Source of the DNA: Prunus persica
Lineage: Eukaryota; Streptophyta; Magnoliopsida; Rosales; Rosaceae
Direction of reading: 5' to 3'
Length of the DNA stretch: 64,000 nucleotides
Assembly: GCF_000346465.2 (NCBI RefSeq)
Contig: NC_034009.1
Coordinates: forward strand, 3,239,803-3,303,802
Positions 21,639 to 35,537 of this stretch are shown in pieces. Positions within the stretch are counted from its first letter, which is position 1; the number at the start of each line of letters is the position of its first letter. The position numbers were made by a program, and so were the translations under genes. Below the pieces are notes generated by a model. It did no database searches. It was not told the origin of the DNA and saw only the letters and a list, made by a program, of their open reading frames with translations.

Positions 21639-24600
21639 ATGCAGAGAGAAAAGATGAGAGTGGCAGTGATTGGTGCTGGGATTAGTGGTTTGGTTTCAGC
21701 TTATGTTCTTGCAAAAGAAGGGGCGGAGGTGGTGTTGTTTGAGAAGGATGACTACTTGGGCGGCCATGCCAGGACTGTCACATTTGATGGTGTTGATTTG
21801 GACCTTGGCTTTATGGTCTTCAATCGTGTAAGTAATTATTATCTCAATGCACCTTTGCTTATTTTTGCGAATAAAATCTCATTTTTCTTTATTGGTACGT
21901 ATGTTTGTATAAGAAAAAAAAAAAACTAAAATACTAAAACTTAACTTTTATCATTCTTAAAAAAATAAAAAAACACTTAACTTTTGTCAGGTTTAAGTTA
22001 GTTTGATTAGGTTAGTTTATATATATTCTGTTTGGTTTATGTTTTACTATTTAAACTTGTTTTATTTATAGAAATGATATTGGGAGAGGGCGGAATCGAA
22101 CTTAAGACCTCAATTTCATAAGTAAATTTTTTTAACCACTTGAACTACAAACTCTCTGCAATTTGACTATTCAAACTTGAAACTTAATTTTTTATTTTAA
22201 TAAAAACCTGAATTTTTTTTCAAATATTATTTTAAACATTAATTTCTTTACTAAAATTTTAATTTAAAAAAAAATAACTCAGTGACCCTGCTTTAGTTTT
22301 TTTTTTTTTGGGTCAGAGAAAATGACCCGGCCTTAGCTAAAAACTTCATTAAAAAAAATGGAGATGATAGAATTTTGTTTTTATTTTCTAAATGGGGAAA
22401 AAGTTGGAGTAGTGATGGGTTCCCATGCAAACGAAGGGTCCCCTATGTTGGGGGTAAAAATTGATATTTTTGTTTTTTCCAAAATTTCTTTCCCTTAAAT
22501 TTAAACACATAACTACTCTGTCATCCGCGCTTACACTTAATGTGTATTTTTATTTTTATTTTATCTTTATTTAAATAACTTTTTATTTATTTATGGATAT
22601 TAGCTCTTCTTTTCTTGTTTTAATTATTTTATATTGTATTCCACTATTGTTTTACTTATTTGTCTCTTTAAAAAAAAATTGTTGTGATTTAAATAACAGT
22701 AATTTTGCGTAATTTGCAAACTTAAATTACTATTAATACTAGCCTCTCTGCACGCGCTTCCGCGCTTGCGAGAGGTTTTTTTAAAAAAATAAGTAAATTT
22801 ATTTTAAAATTAAAAAAGATAATGGGTAGTTGTGTTCCATAAAAATAGGATCCATTATCTGCTTTTTCTTTTTCTTTTAATTTTTTTAAATATGAAAAAG
22901 TATGAATTTACCATATTATCCTCATTTAATTAATAATTTGAATTCTTAATGTTTGCATTAACCAAGGGCATTTTCTGGTATTTTGAATGTTTCACCATTC
23001 TCTGCCTTTTGCTTTATATATATAGATGTAAAGAATTTTTTTTTTTTTTTGAGTCAGAATAAATATGTAAAGATTATATACATATATATATATATTTATT
23101 GGACCCAATCATGCAACGTCCTTAGTTGGTAGCTTAATATGAAATTATTATAAGCACGTCATTAAACATGTGACATGGGTTGTTGGATTGGAGGCAATTG
23201 GAAAGGACATTACATATGGTCCCAACTCTTCCGCGGTGGGTGGTACTACTGGTCCTTGGTCTCTTGATTTAATTTATTTTATTTTTTAATAGAGATTTGT
23301 CAATCAAAAAAGAGTTATAGTATTTATGATTCTCCAAATTAGGGAGTATGGTTGGAATTGAAATTTTTTAGAGAGCTCCTAAAATAGCTTTCTTATATTT
23401 TTAGCTAAATTTTAACTAAGAAATAGAAAGCATCATTGTGGATGCTCTTAGGCAACTCTCTCAATCCCGTCCATATTAGAAGCAGCCAAGGAGTTTATAA
23501 TTCGGTATTTACAATGTAGATTAGTAATAGTACATGTTTATTTGAAATGAGTAAAGTCGTGAATCAAGTAAGTTAGGTATTGGCGGATCTAGTAAGGAGC
23601 CAGTGAGGACACTAGCCTCATTTAGTCTTATTCTACACTTATAAAGGTGTCAAGTTTTCATGATATTTTCTTTGATAAAATGCCTCAAGGAAGGCTAAAG
23701 TAGGGCAAGGGGGCAAAGGAATGGCTGAGACTTAGGCTGCATTAGGCCAGTCTTTACAGGTTGTTGTTTGGCGCCGTTAGCTAGTGCATGCTAGGCTAGA
23801 TTTTACAGGTTTTGCCCTAGGAAGGAAAATTTCTGGATTCATCAATTGGTAAATAAATAAATGGATATGAGACCGACTATTCCCCTTAATCAAATATTGA
23901 AATAACATGAAACCCACTTAATTTTTTGATTCCTTATACGTCAATAAACGTGGAAACCCACTTAATTTTTCTCAACTGATAAGAATGTAAATGAATGAAT
24001 TTATACATCTAACAATAGTCACACAAAGCTGTACTAACAAAATAATTGTGGTCTCTACTTTTAATTTGATGCTGACAAATAGAGGTGTACAATGCTGACA
24101 CCCGTTTCATTTATATTAAGTTTTTAAAAAAAAATTGTATTTAGCTAAAAAAAATATATTTGGTTAGTTAATCTCAGGATTTAATCATATAATTTTTTAA
24201 AATTAAGTTTTAAAAATAAATAAAGAATCTCTCTCTCTCTCTCTCTCTCACTTATTTAAGTTCTGATTTAGATGTTGAGGTTTGATCTATCCAAAACTAA
24301 TTGATAATGGTAGGGAGTTCCAAGAGTTTATGTTTTGTAATGCAAGACTTGGAATTTTCGATGTCGAATTTGTATACTCTAACAAGAAAAAATAAATAAA
24401 TTGATGGTTTGAAAATTGGACAGGTAACCTATCCAAATATGATGGAGTTGTTTGAGAGACTTGGAGTTGATATGGAGACATCTGATATGTCCTTCTCAGC
24501 GAGCTTAGACAAAGGGCAAGGCTGTGAATGGGGCAGTCGAAATGGCTTGTCAAGCTTGTTTGCACAAAAGAGGAACTTGTTCAATCCATACTTTTGGCAA

Positions 24601-27600
24601 ATGCTTCGAGAAATCACCAAGTTTAAACATGATGCAATCAAGTAAGTAACTTAAGTGATCATCCTGCGCATTATGTATTAAATTTGCAGAAATAAATTTG
24701 TACTTTTTATGGTATCCTGAATTTAGACTACATATTCAGACAAGAATCAATCTCATTAATGATCTAGATTCACGTAGAGTTGGATATAAACTTTTTGGAG
24801 AAATTCTTCAGTATGCACTCATATTATAACACGTGTATTTATTATTAATATTATTATTACATACTAGGTCCATGACATATCAATCATATCGCTCACGCAT
24901 ATTATAACGAAATGAAATGGTACTAGAGTCGGGCATATAAAAATGTTGGGTTTATTGCAGTTATATATCTTAGTGATGCAATATATGTGTATGTTTCTAT
25001 TTTATTTCCTGTTCCAGTTACCTTGAGGAGCTCGAGAACAACCCAGACATTGATCGCAATGAAACCTTGGGGCAGTTTATCAAGTCACGAGGCTACTCTG
25101 AATTATTTCAGAAGGCTTATCTTGTGAGATCATCGAACCGTTAATTTCTGTAACATCTTTAGTTGGACCTTTTCAAGTCACCTGTTTCCAGTTAAGTTAA
25201 TTAGTTCCTTGGTGGAAAATATTCTGCAGGTTCCAGTATGTGGTTCAATCTGGTCTTGCCCTTCAGAAGGGGTTATGAGCTTCTCAGCCTTCTCTGTTCT
25301 CTCATTTTGTCGAAACCATCATTTACTTCAGGTACATTATTTTTATTCTCCTTTTAGCTGACCTTAAAAGCCCTTGTATGTCAACGGGTCTAGCCCAGTG
25401 AAAAAAGGCATTGACTTGTAGACTAGTGATTCCAGGTTCGAACTCTCATGACACCTTGGTTGGTAGTATGCGTGTGCGAAACCCCCTCCCCTTGTAGTTT
25501 AGACTATCGCGTGTATTAAAAAAAGAAACCTTTTTATTAAATTATGCTTTCCCAATTTGTATGTTTTGAGAGTTTTCATGCCTATAGGTACTTACGTTCT
25601 TGCCTTGGCTTGGTTTGGTTTTGCAGCTATTTGGCCGCCCACAGTGGCTTACTGTCAGATGGCGTTCACATTGTTATGTCAAGAAGGTCTTAATTGTGTT
25701 GCTGAATCACCCAATATTGCTTGCCTCATTTTTGAAGTAAATGTTCCCTGTGGCTGATGTTTGGTTAACATTTCAGGTCAGACAAGTGCTGGAAAGTAAA
25801 GGGTGTCAGATAAGAACTAGCTCTGAGGTACATAGGGTTTCCACAACCGATGAGGGTGAGTAATTAAATTTCTTTCCATTTCTTGATTTGCTATTGTATG
25901 AATTCCTGTAGGATTATAATAAAAAATTCTTGGTTCAGTTTGCTAGTATATTGAGTGGATTTTATGAGCTATGCCTGATAAGTTTGGTTTTATATGAAAC
26001 TAACCATGCATTATATCTACCAGAACTATAACCTCATTGTATTAACAGAGTTTATATGAGAGATAGCAGGTTGCAGTGTACTCTCTGGTGATGGTTTGGA
26101 GGAAATATATGATCGCTGCGTAATGGCTGTCCACGCCCCAGACGCTGTGAGAATACTAGGAGACCAGGCAACATCAGATGAGTTGAGAGTACTCGGTGCT
26201 TTCCAATATGTATACAGGTACCTCATTGAATTATCATTTGCAGTGACAATTAAGTTCAATTTTCATTTCAGTTTTTTCCCAAAGTAACCATTTTCTTTCT
26301 TCATATTTATTCAGTAAGTGTCATTTTGATTGGAAGATGGTAATTGTTGCTCCTCAGAGCTTAGGACTAGGACACTTGAAGTGTACTCAGAATATAATCA
26401 ATTTGTAATAGTGTACTTGTTCATGTGCTTTCTCTGCCTTTTTTTGGTTTGGGAAAACTGGGTTATATGCTGAAGTTGATTTGGCTTTGGCCTGTGATCT
26501 CCTATAGCTAATTCATTCAATGCACAATCATTGTTCAACTCTCTATTGGCAGTGATATTTTCCTGCATCGTGACAAAACTTTAATGCCCCAAAACCCAGC
26601 AGCATGGAGTGCATGGAATTTTCTCGGAAGTAATGGCAACAAAGTATGCTTGACATACTGGCTCAATGTGCTTCAGGTAACTAGTGTGTTCAACTTATGA
26701 GAAATAAAGTTCATATTAGTTCTCAACATCAAATGAAACATTAAAAATATGGACTTTGATCCAATAGGTTTGATGTTTAGCCTCATTTTGTAAGAGAAGT
26801 AGAAAGTTGAGGAACTCCCAGAATTTTTTCCCTTCGCTGTTAAATGATTTAACCATTCCCTGGAATTTCTGAATGTGCAGAACATTGATGAAAAAGGTCT
26901 ACCATTTCTTGTGACTCTCAACCCAGATCATACACCAGAACATACCTTGCTTAAGTGGTCAACAAGCCATCCAGTCCCATCTGTTGCTGCGTCGAAAGCT
27001 TCCGTGGAGCTTCATCGCATTCAAGGAAAGAGAGGAATTTGGTTTTGTGGAGCATACCAAGGTGAGGTTTACTCTCTGGTGGCCAGAATTATGTTTAGCT
27101 CTATCTTGCATTAAAGAGATGATTACGACATTTTCATCGCTCAGAGCTTGTAAAATCAGCTGAGTGTATGTTATATTTTTCTTTTTCAGGTTATGGCTTC
27201 CATGAGGATGGACTAAAGGTATGACATGATGGAATAAGTTATTAAAGATCATTTTGTTGTATAACCTATTCAAATATGTTATATGGTAAGATATGAAAGA
27301 ATGATTGACATCCTAGGTAATTTTATTCATTTTCGGTTGAGCGATACAATGCTGACTATATAAAAGCCCTAGCCATTTGGAAGAAGGGCTGCCAAACCTA
27401 TGTTTTCTCCAAGGTCTCTTCAAGATTATATCAAATTAGTGGAATTCAGCTTAACAGTGAAGTGTTCTACTGTGCAGGCTGGAATGGCTGCAGCACACGG
27501 TATGCTTGGAAAAGGATGTTCCCTCTTGAGCAACCCAAAACACATGGTTCCATCACTGACAGAAACAGGGGCACGCCTTTTTGTTACTAGGTTTCTTAGA

Positions 27601-30475
27601 CATTATATATCTACTGGATGTTTAATGTGAGTAATATTAAAAGGCTAATATTCTAGACTTTCTTCACTATAAAGCTCAAGCTAAATCATATAAATCACAA
27701 TCTTGTAGTTAATGATCTGCATTCCATGTGCCAATTATCTCATTAAACTCTTCTTAACATAAGAATGAGATATATATGCATCCCCACTACATACTCCTTT
27801 AGTTTTCTTTCATCATGTGGAATAATTTTTTCCTTTTATGGAGATTATTAATATATTGTGCCTTCTCCTCCTATAGTTTATTAGAGGAAGGAGGTACAAT
27901 TTTCAACTTTGAGGGAACCAGAAAAGGGTGTTCTCTAAAATGTGTTCTTAGAGTTCATACTCCTCAGTTTTACTGGAAGGTATGCATTCCTAGTTTGATT
28001 TTAACACTTTTTTTTTAATGGGAATTATAAACTACATGGTATTGAAGTTAAAAGGAAAAGTTCTTAATCACTTCCACTCATAAGTAGTAGAATGCATTTG
28101 TCAGGTAATGACACAGGCTGATTTAGGCCTTGCAGATGCATATATCAACAGGGATTTTTCTTTCATTGATAAAGACAAGGGCCTTCTAAATCTTTTTATG
28201 GTAAGATAATTGATCGGTGTCCAGTGCAAAATCATTTGGTTACTTTGCCGATTCACATAAGTTATCATCTTGCTGATTCATTTTCCAGATTCTCATTGCC
28301 AACAGAGATTCAAATTCTTCTGACTCAAAATTGAACAAGAAAAGGTTTGATGAGACTTGGTTACCAGCTTAAACTTGAATTATGATATAGCTAGTAGTCA
28401 TCAGAATCTCACTGAGCTCAGGACTCACCTTTGTTTGCTATAGGGGATGGTGGACGCCATTGTTATTCACAGCTAGTATAGCCTCAGCAAAGTACTTCTT
28501 TCAGCATGTTTCAAGACAAAATACTCTCACACAGGCACGCAGGAACATCTCTCGTCATTATGACCTGGTATACAATTTATGACCTGGATTTAGTTTTCAC
28601 AGAGATTTAGTTTGTTTTCATTTAAGGTACTGAATTCAATTAGCATCAGGCATGCACAAGCTGATTATTACCATTTTGTGTGTTGCAGAGTAATGATCTA
28701 TTTTCTCTGTTCTTGGATGAAACAATGACATATTCCAGTGCTGTATTTAAGGTCAGAATCATCAGTTTCCATCAAGTTTACAGTAAACCTAGCATGAAAA
28801 AAGGTGTATTGTTTAATTTTTATTTTTATTTCTGTATTGAATTATTTTATAGACTGAAGATGAAGATTTAAAGACTGCACAGCTAAGGAAAATCTCTCTT
28901 TTCATTGAAAAGGTGAGTCTTTTATGTAAGAATTGTGAGCTTTCGATATCCTTTTCTGTGCACTATTCCAATCTATTTTTCCTTTGAATTAATCTAGTCT
29001 AGAATTGAGAAGAACCATGAAGTTCTAGAGATCGGATGCGGTTGGGGAAGCTTAGCTATTGAAGTTGTCAAACAAACTGGTTGTAAATACACTGGCATCA
29101 CTCTGTCTGAGGAACAACTCAAATATGCACAAAAGAAAGTGAAAGATGCTGGCCTTCAGGTATCAAATTTTGTAAATTCCATGCTTACATATAAGCACAT
29201 GCACATGCTGCTAGATGCATGTCAAGGCTTGAGGCTTACTTAGAAAAGCCTTTCATGCATAATTTCAACTAAATTTCTTCCAGGACCGCATCAGATTTCT
29301 TCTGTGCGACTATAGGCAACTTCCCAACTACAAATACGACAGAATTATATCTTGGTGAGTACTGATCCCACCAAATTTAATTCATTAATAATATTCCTCG
29401 AAAATACCTTGACCTGCGGTGGAATTTTTCAGCGAGATGCTCGAAAGTGTGGGGCATGAATTTATGGACGAATTTTTTGCTTGCTGTGAATCTGTGCTAG
29501 CAGATAATGGCCTTCTTGTTTTACAGGTAACATCCCATATAATGCTGTCCCAAGGTAGAACTAGAACTAGTTAAATATAGTTGTTCGACTATTTTGACTA
29601 AAAAATAAACTCCTATAAACGGTAGCATCCAACATCTTGCTAATAGTTAAGGGCTATTGATTTTGCTTCAGTTCATATCAATACCGGATGAACGTTACGA
29701 TGAGTACAGACGAAGTTCAGATTTCATAAAGGAATATATTTTTCCTGGTGGATGTCTACCTTCGTTAAGTAGGGTAACATCAGCAATGGCTGCTTCTTCC
29801 AGACTCTGGTATGATCTGTTATCATGACAACAATTTCATGGTTAGGTTTAACTTCCTTGTACATATTTTTATTCGACTTCCGGGAATTCCATTACTGCAG
29901 TGTGGAGCACTTGGAAAACATTGGAATCCATTACTACCAGACATTGAGATGTTGGAGAAAAAATTTCTTGGAGAGACATAGGTAAGAAGAAAATCATGTA
30001 AACTGCAATAATCCTCCCCAAAGAAACATAAACTTATCATTGCTGCTTGTTGCTCTCTGTGCTTTTCTTTTGCTACAAAATGCATATTCTGAATTTATTC
30101 TCTAATAAAAATTGTTTTTAGACATACATGTATATATGTACATATGTAACTGAAGTTTGGGATTTTAACGTTGGCACAATGGCTTGGATGTTTGTAGTGA
30201 AATACTGGCTCTTGGGTTCAATGAGAATTTCATCCGGACATGGGAATATTATTTTGATTACTGTGCTGCTGGTTTTAAGACATATACGCTTGGAAATTAC
30301 CAGGTACACATTACATATATGTTCCTGTAATTTTCAGATATTTTAAGCTCTTTGGATCCACAACTAAAGAGTTGCAAACTGTTCGTCTGTGATGTAGATC
30401 GTGTTTTCGCGTCCCGGCAACACTCCGGCCTTCGCCGATCCATACAAAGGCTTCCCTTCAGCTTCAGCATGTTGA
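21639..30475 (+). CDS. Cyclopropane-fatty-acyl-phospholipid synthase, plant two-domain type
   Basis: Twenty-four exons: 21639..21827, 24424..24641, 25018..25123, 25230..25331, 25627..25686, 25777..25855, 26070..26217, 26553..26676, 26881..27061, 27190..27218, 27478..27626, 27877..27979, 28105..28200, 28289..28344, 28444..28567, 28689..28751, 28853..28912, 28998..29159, 29284..29354, 29433..29526, 29672..29808, 29901..29981, 30198..30303, 30398..30475. They total 2616 nt (871 aa) in unbroken frame. The N-terminal ~450 residues are an FAD-binding amine-oxidase-like domain (VIGAGISGL at 10-18, YLGGHARTV). The C-terminal half is the SAM-dependent synthase, with VLEIGCGWGS near 638-647, GITLSEEQ, EMLESVGHE and YYFDYCAAGF. 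It adds a methylene bridge to unsaturated acyl chains of phospholipids (dihydrosterculate type). The ATG at 21654 is an equally good start, giving MRVAVIGAG. Intron 1 is 2.6 kb. Confidence 0.95.
21828..24423. other. Large first intron of cyclopropane synthase
   Basis: 2.6 kb of AT-rich DNA with repeat remnants. On the minus strand around 22066..22170 there is a tRNA-like head and B box (GGTCTTAAGTTCGATTCCGC). At 22746..22778 a GC-rich palindromic stretch (CCTCTC...GAGAGG) starts a possible repeat that may run to about 23025. A short CT microsatellite is at about 24228..24250. No coding exon is seen. Confidence 0.5.
25380..25528 (+). repeat. tRNA-derived SINE in cyclopropane synthase intron 4
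   Basis: It has an A-box-like TAGCCCAGTG, the B box CCAGGTTCGAACTCTC and the 3' tail TAGTTTAGACTATCGCGTG, then an A-rich run. It has the longest middle of the copies here, on the same strand as the host gene. No clear target duplication. Confidence 0.7.
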
Positions 30476-32514
30476 TTGTTCTGTTATATGATCAAGCTTC
30501 ACAATTCAGCATACAAAGTATTGCCGGGTTTCTGTTTATTTTTTTCTTCTTTTATTGTTAGCAGTTATTTTATCATCTGTGTTTGGATCGAACAAGCTTC
30601 CGTGAAAAACTGCCTATCTCCACTATTTTTTAAAAAAATACCAGAAGACACGAGTAAAATTTTTTATCATTTAGCTTTCTGTTGATGCTGAACAGCAAAA
30701 TGTTGAGTAAGTAGAGCCTAGTAGCCCACTCCACTGAGGCAGATCATAAAATGTAACGTAACATAAGGTTGGTTTATTTTCTCTCTTTCCTTGCCACAAA
30801 TCTTAGTACAGAACAAAATGCCCACGTCTAGCACAATCAGTGACCGTCTAACATCGGCCATTGAAATTTAGACACACCAAGTTTTGCAGAATGCACAGAC
30901 CATGTTCTAAACATACAGGGTTTTCCATACCAGGGTAACCCATTTTACACCATTTTATCTCTAATATGCTTTACATAATCCAAGTTGCGGGAGAGAGGGG
31001 CAGAAGATGCCAATAAGTTATAACCAAGGAACGCTCAAAACAACAAGGCATGTATGTATGCTTAAGTTGCTAAGCAAATGCATCACTATAGTCATTTCAA
31101 AACAGATCATCGTCTGGTGGGTGCAACATCTAAGGATTCTAAAACACTGAACAAAACGTTCAATACAGAATCAGACAAGAAAGCCCTCACACCCTCAGTA
31201 TTTTTGCCTTTACTATTTGACAGATTCCTGTAGTTCAGTCAAAACTCCCCCACAAAGAATTGAGATAACAAGGTAAGAACACATGGACGGAGACAAGAAA
31301 TAGGGTAGGCTACTCTATACTATAACAGGGCAGGAGAAAACAGTCTGCACTATTACAACAGTCAATATTCTTATTGAAATAATGCATCATAAATCTAGCC
31401 TGTGTTCTCAAATTTGGAAAAATAAATGAATAAAAATGCAATGGGTGTTCTACTTCATTCTAAAGTTCTAGAAACACTATTTTAACAGAAGCACCTCCTT
31501 TCTGCTTCTCTAAATTCCGGAACCATCTGCTCCTATGAATCAAAACACCGCCTTATACAATCAAATTTTAAAGCGAATCTGGCTAAGCTGCTCAAGTCAA
31601 CATACCGTACGCTGTTCACCTCACAATCTGTCATGCAACCAAAACCAGGGTGAAGTTTACGATATTAGTGACATGAGCTTGAGGACTCTGCGAAATTTGA
31701 CAGTGTTGGCAATGGCATGGCCTGGCTGGAGAATGCCTCATTAATTTCATGTGAACAAACTTCCAAATATTTCATTCCATGCTGAACACACCCCCAATGA
31801 ACATGCCCCACCATGAAGCTCGTTTCAGCCATGATGGACACTTCACTTTACAACTTGTGCACCTCTCTTCCTGTACAACACAAGGGCAAATACAGGGGGA
31901 AAATGATTATGCCATCGTCAAAGTGTCAACTACCACTATGATTATCGCTACCCAAAACGAAGTGACCAGCCCATAGCTCCATTGCTATCAGAAAAATATC
32001 CTCACTACATCTTTGTACTCCTACTTCTCATAACAAATCAAGCATAAGCACCTAATGGCTAAACTTTCTACAGCATCTAATCCTCAGCCAAATTAAATTA
32101 AATTAAAATAAAGCACTAATAAGATGTCAAACAACAGAATACTCAAATGCAATAAACAAAATAGGTAAGGTTATATAAGCTACTTTAGCTTTAACACTAC
32201 GACCAAAAACGTAATTGCCACTAGCAGCAAGTAGACAATTATAAGCACGCCAAATTTAACACCACTCAAAAGCAAAAACTAAATACGAGGAGCATCTAGT
32301 GCGAACTAAAATACTACTTATTATAGACTACCAAAAGAGTAACTGCAAACTACTAGAATTTAAGCAATCCAACCAGTCCCAAAGCATTGCCATCCAACTT
32401 GAGCTGTTCCTGCTACTGCCGCTGGTGATGAGAAACCATTACTAGCTCGTGCATAAAGAGTTACAGATCCATAAAACAGGATGAAATTCCCATTGAAACA
32501 GTTGACCATCAAAA
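30476..32514. other. Convergent 3' region, cyclopropane synthase and hnRNP
   Basis: About 2 kb without a convincing reading frame. It must hold both 3' untranslated regions. The part nearest 32514 reads as a normal hnRNP 3' UTR on the minus strand. Genes of this hnRNP type often have long spliced 3' UTRs (general knowledge), which may explain the width. No RNA gene is recognised. Confidence 0.45.
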
Positions 32515-34999
32515 TTACTGCTGTTGGGATTGTCGTGCCTGAGCACTGCCATACCCACCACCATAACCAACTTGTCCACCATTTGCCTGACCACCATAGT
32601 TTCCTGAAGCCTGGGATGGATCAGATCTCCAACCAGCATTTCCATAACCTGTATTTCCATTTGAATCGCCATAGCCACTCCCAACATAGCCACCACCACT
32701 ACCTTGCTCCCCACCTGCGCCACCAACATTGTTATTTGGGACACTCCCTGAACGCCCTCCAACAGCACCATAACCAGACGGATTTGCATAGGACGCATCA
32801 CTTCCACTGTACCCACCATAACCATAACCTTGCGCTCCATACCCAGCCGCTGCACTAGGTGATTGACCAGCAGGTGCAGAACCAGGGCCGCCACTGCCTG
32901 CACCTGCACTGCCACCTGAAACACCCCAAGGAGCAGTATTCCCGTATCCCATAGCACCATATCCAGAGGGGGCCTGAGAACTCCATGAACTTCTAGGGGC
33001 ACCTGGCGGACCACTAGCATAGCCAGCATTTGGGGCATTAGGGTTTCCATAGGCAGCAGCCGCTGGACCTCCATAGCCAGTATTAGTACCACCGTAACTT
33101 CCATAACCGCCATAACCAATTCCATTACTGGTAGGACCATACCCATAACTAGGTGCATTATACCCAGAAGAACCATAAGGTGGAAAACCACCTCCAGTAC
33201 TCTGAGATTGCATGTACCTGTTGGAGTCCATTCTACCATCATATGCATTTGGGTTGCCACCAGATGCGCCATATCCTTGATAACCACCACCAGCTGCACC
33301 ACCGCCACCTTGACCACCCCCCATGCTACGGCCACCCCCACCAGGATTGGCATCTTTGGGAAGAGCCCGCTTAACTTCCACTTGCTTACCATTTAAATCA
33401 TGAAATGTTTTGTGCAAAACCCTATCAACTGCTTCTTCAGTATCAAATGAAATAAATCCAAATCCACGAGGACGTCCGGTACTTTGGTCATACATTACTA
33501 CTACATCAGTTACATGGCCATAAGTTTCAAAATACTCACGGAATCCTTCTTCACTAAGCGTGGGAGGCAACCCTCCAACAAATATCTTCTTGGTCCTAAT
33601 ATTTCCACCATTTCCAGCACTTCTAGTAGGGTTAGCATTTCCAACTCTGCCAGTGGTTTGCTGCTCCTCTCTCGATAGGGCCCTCTTAGCCTCAACCTGA
33701 AATATAAAACCAATGGTTATGCAACAGAAGTAAAGATCACCTATGGTGTCCTAACCCTTCTCATTTTTTCCATCTTCCTAATTTTTATGCAATTACAGCA
33801 ACCCAAAATCATCTTCTCTAATTCTTCTGATTAGTAAAATCTCTGCCATCCATAACCTACTATAACCAGAGACAGCACCCACCCGTTATACACGAATCCT
33901 CTCCCGGGGATCACCCTCACCCACTGAAAAGTGGTAAGAGAGACCACAACAATCAATAAAATATCTCCGGAGGTGCAAGTCAAGCTAAAAGTATTAGCAG
34001 CATCATAATTCTGGGATGTAAAACAATTGACATGCAAACCAATACAAATCTTAAACCCTAAACCCAGTCGCATACGTAGCAATGAATTATTTCATAGCAA
34101 TGTACCTCCAGACACATTTGCTCACAAGAATAACTCTATTACACACTAGTAGACCAATAAAAGGGCAACGATACAATCTATTATGCCATCAGATTAGATA
34201 ATGACATTTGTGAAATTGCCTTTAAGAATGTAAAAGGGGGTGGGTGGGGGTGTAAACAAATTCTTCAAAACTCTTAATAATTAACTATAACATTTATAAC
34301 ATACAGCGACAAAATATTTGAATCAATGACTTCGAATTCTAAAGTTCTTATAGGGAAAAAACAAGGAAATATCATGTTCTATTCCACCCCCGCACCCCAC
34401 GGCTATATCAATTGAATCAAGTTCCACCTTACAAACTTAACAGCAACCCGCAAACCAGAAAAAATGCAAGTACATGCTTTCATATCTAATGAATCAATCT
34501 CAACATAAGAACTCAAAATATATATACTTTAATATCTAACAGAATCAAGCTCAACATATGAACTCGACGAAGATACATACAACCATAATTGCAGTATTAC
34601 AAAAGCAAAATGAAACTAAAAATACAAAATCTAAAATTAATTGTTAAAAATAAAATAAAATAAAATAAACAAAAAACTGAAACACGCACATAGAAACAGA
34701 AAACAATTAGCTTTAGACCTAATTAGCACTTAAATAAGCTCTGAAAACGAGCCAAGAAATTGGAATCTGAATCTCACCGTTCTACCATCGATGGTGTGCT
34801 TATCCTGAAGAACCCTATCAAGAACAGCAGGATCTACAAAAACAACAAACCCAAAACCTCTAGGGCGTCCCGTGACTTTGTCCCTCATAACCACTGTTTG
34901 CAAAACGTCGCCGTAGTTGCTGAAGTACTCCTTCAGCTTATCCTCCGAGGTTTCCCATGAAATCCCACCAATAAAAAGCTTGCCTTGATCTGAATCCAT
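32515..34999 (-). CDS. Two-RRM glycine-rich hnRNP (RNP1/HNRNP1-like)
   Basis: Two exons, 34999..34778 and 33696..32515, give 467 aa. RRM1 starts at about residue 7 (RNP2 LFIGGI, RNP1 RGFGFVVF). The linker is VEAKRALSREEQQ. RRM2 starts at about residue 111 (RNP2 IFVGGL, RNP1 RGFGFISF) and ends VEVKRALPKD. The remaining ~280 residues are a low-complexity tail of Gly, Tyr, Ser, Asn, Ala and Pro with repeated GYG units, ending in Gln; this is a prion-like composition. Arabidopsis homologues (At2g33410, At4g14300) are nuclear mRNA-binding proteins of the hnRNP A/B-like group. I chose MDSDQGKLFIGG as start because it matches the conserved family start; in-frame MKTH just upstream is less likely. 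Transcript targets cannot be inferred. Confidence 0.95.
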
Positions 35000-35537
35000 G
35001 TGGGTTTTCACTTCCTCTCCCTCTCACTGCCTACGTGAGTGAAAGATTCGATCTTTGTTTATTTTGGAGGGGTTTTTTGGATTTTGGGGGTTTGGGATTT
35101 GGAGAGGAAGGGAAGAGGAAGGGTTTGTGGCCGACTAGAGAGAGAGAGAGAGAGAGCGCGTGGGAAAGTGAAGTATGTATGGTAGGCTTTGAGACTCTGG
35201 TGGAGGGGTGGGGATTGGGACTTTGGGGATTGGGAAGTAGGCGTTTGGACGGATGAGATTTGCTGGATTGGTTGGTCGGGAATCATTTTGATGGGGGTGG
35301 TAGATGTTGTACGGCTGAGATTTGATGTAAGTCGCCATCCGTCAATGAGGTCCAAGTCTTTGGCTCTTTGTCACGTGACGTGCATACTAGATGACATATG
35401 ATTTTCCTTTTTCTTTCCTTTTATTATTCGAGAATTCAAATTTGTAATCTCTTGTAGCATTTGCCCGGCCCGTTTGTTCGGATAAGGCCTGAGGCCCAGC
35501 TCTGTTTGTAATTATTGATAATTATTGAATATTTATG

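Noticed and set aside
30128..30346. 72-codon frame near the end of cyclopropane synthase
   Set aside because: It is in the wrong frame; the correct frame of exon 30198..30303 gives the conserved YYFDYCAAGF segment.
32442..33392. 316-codon Met/Val/Leu-rich frame on the minus strand
   Set aside because: It is a frame shadow of the Gly/Tyr-rich hnRNP tail; repetitive codons keep the other frame open.
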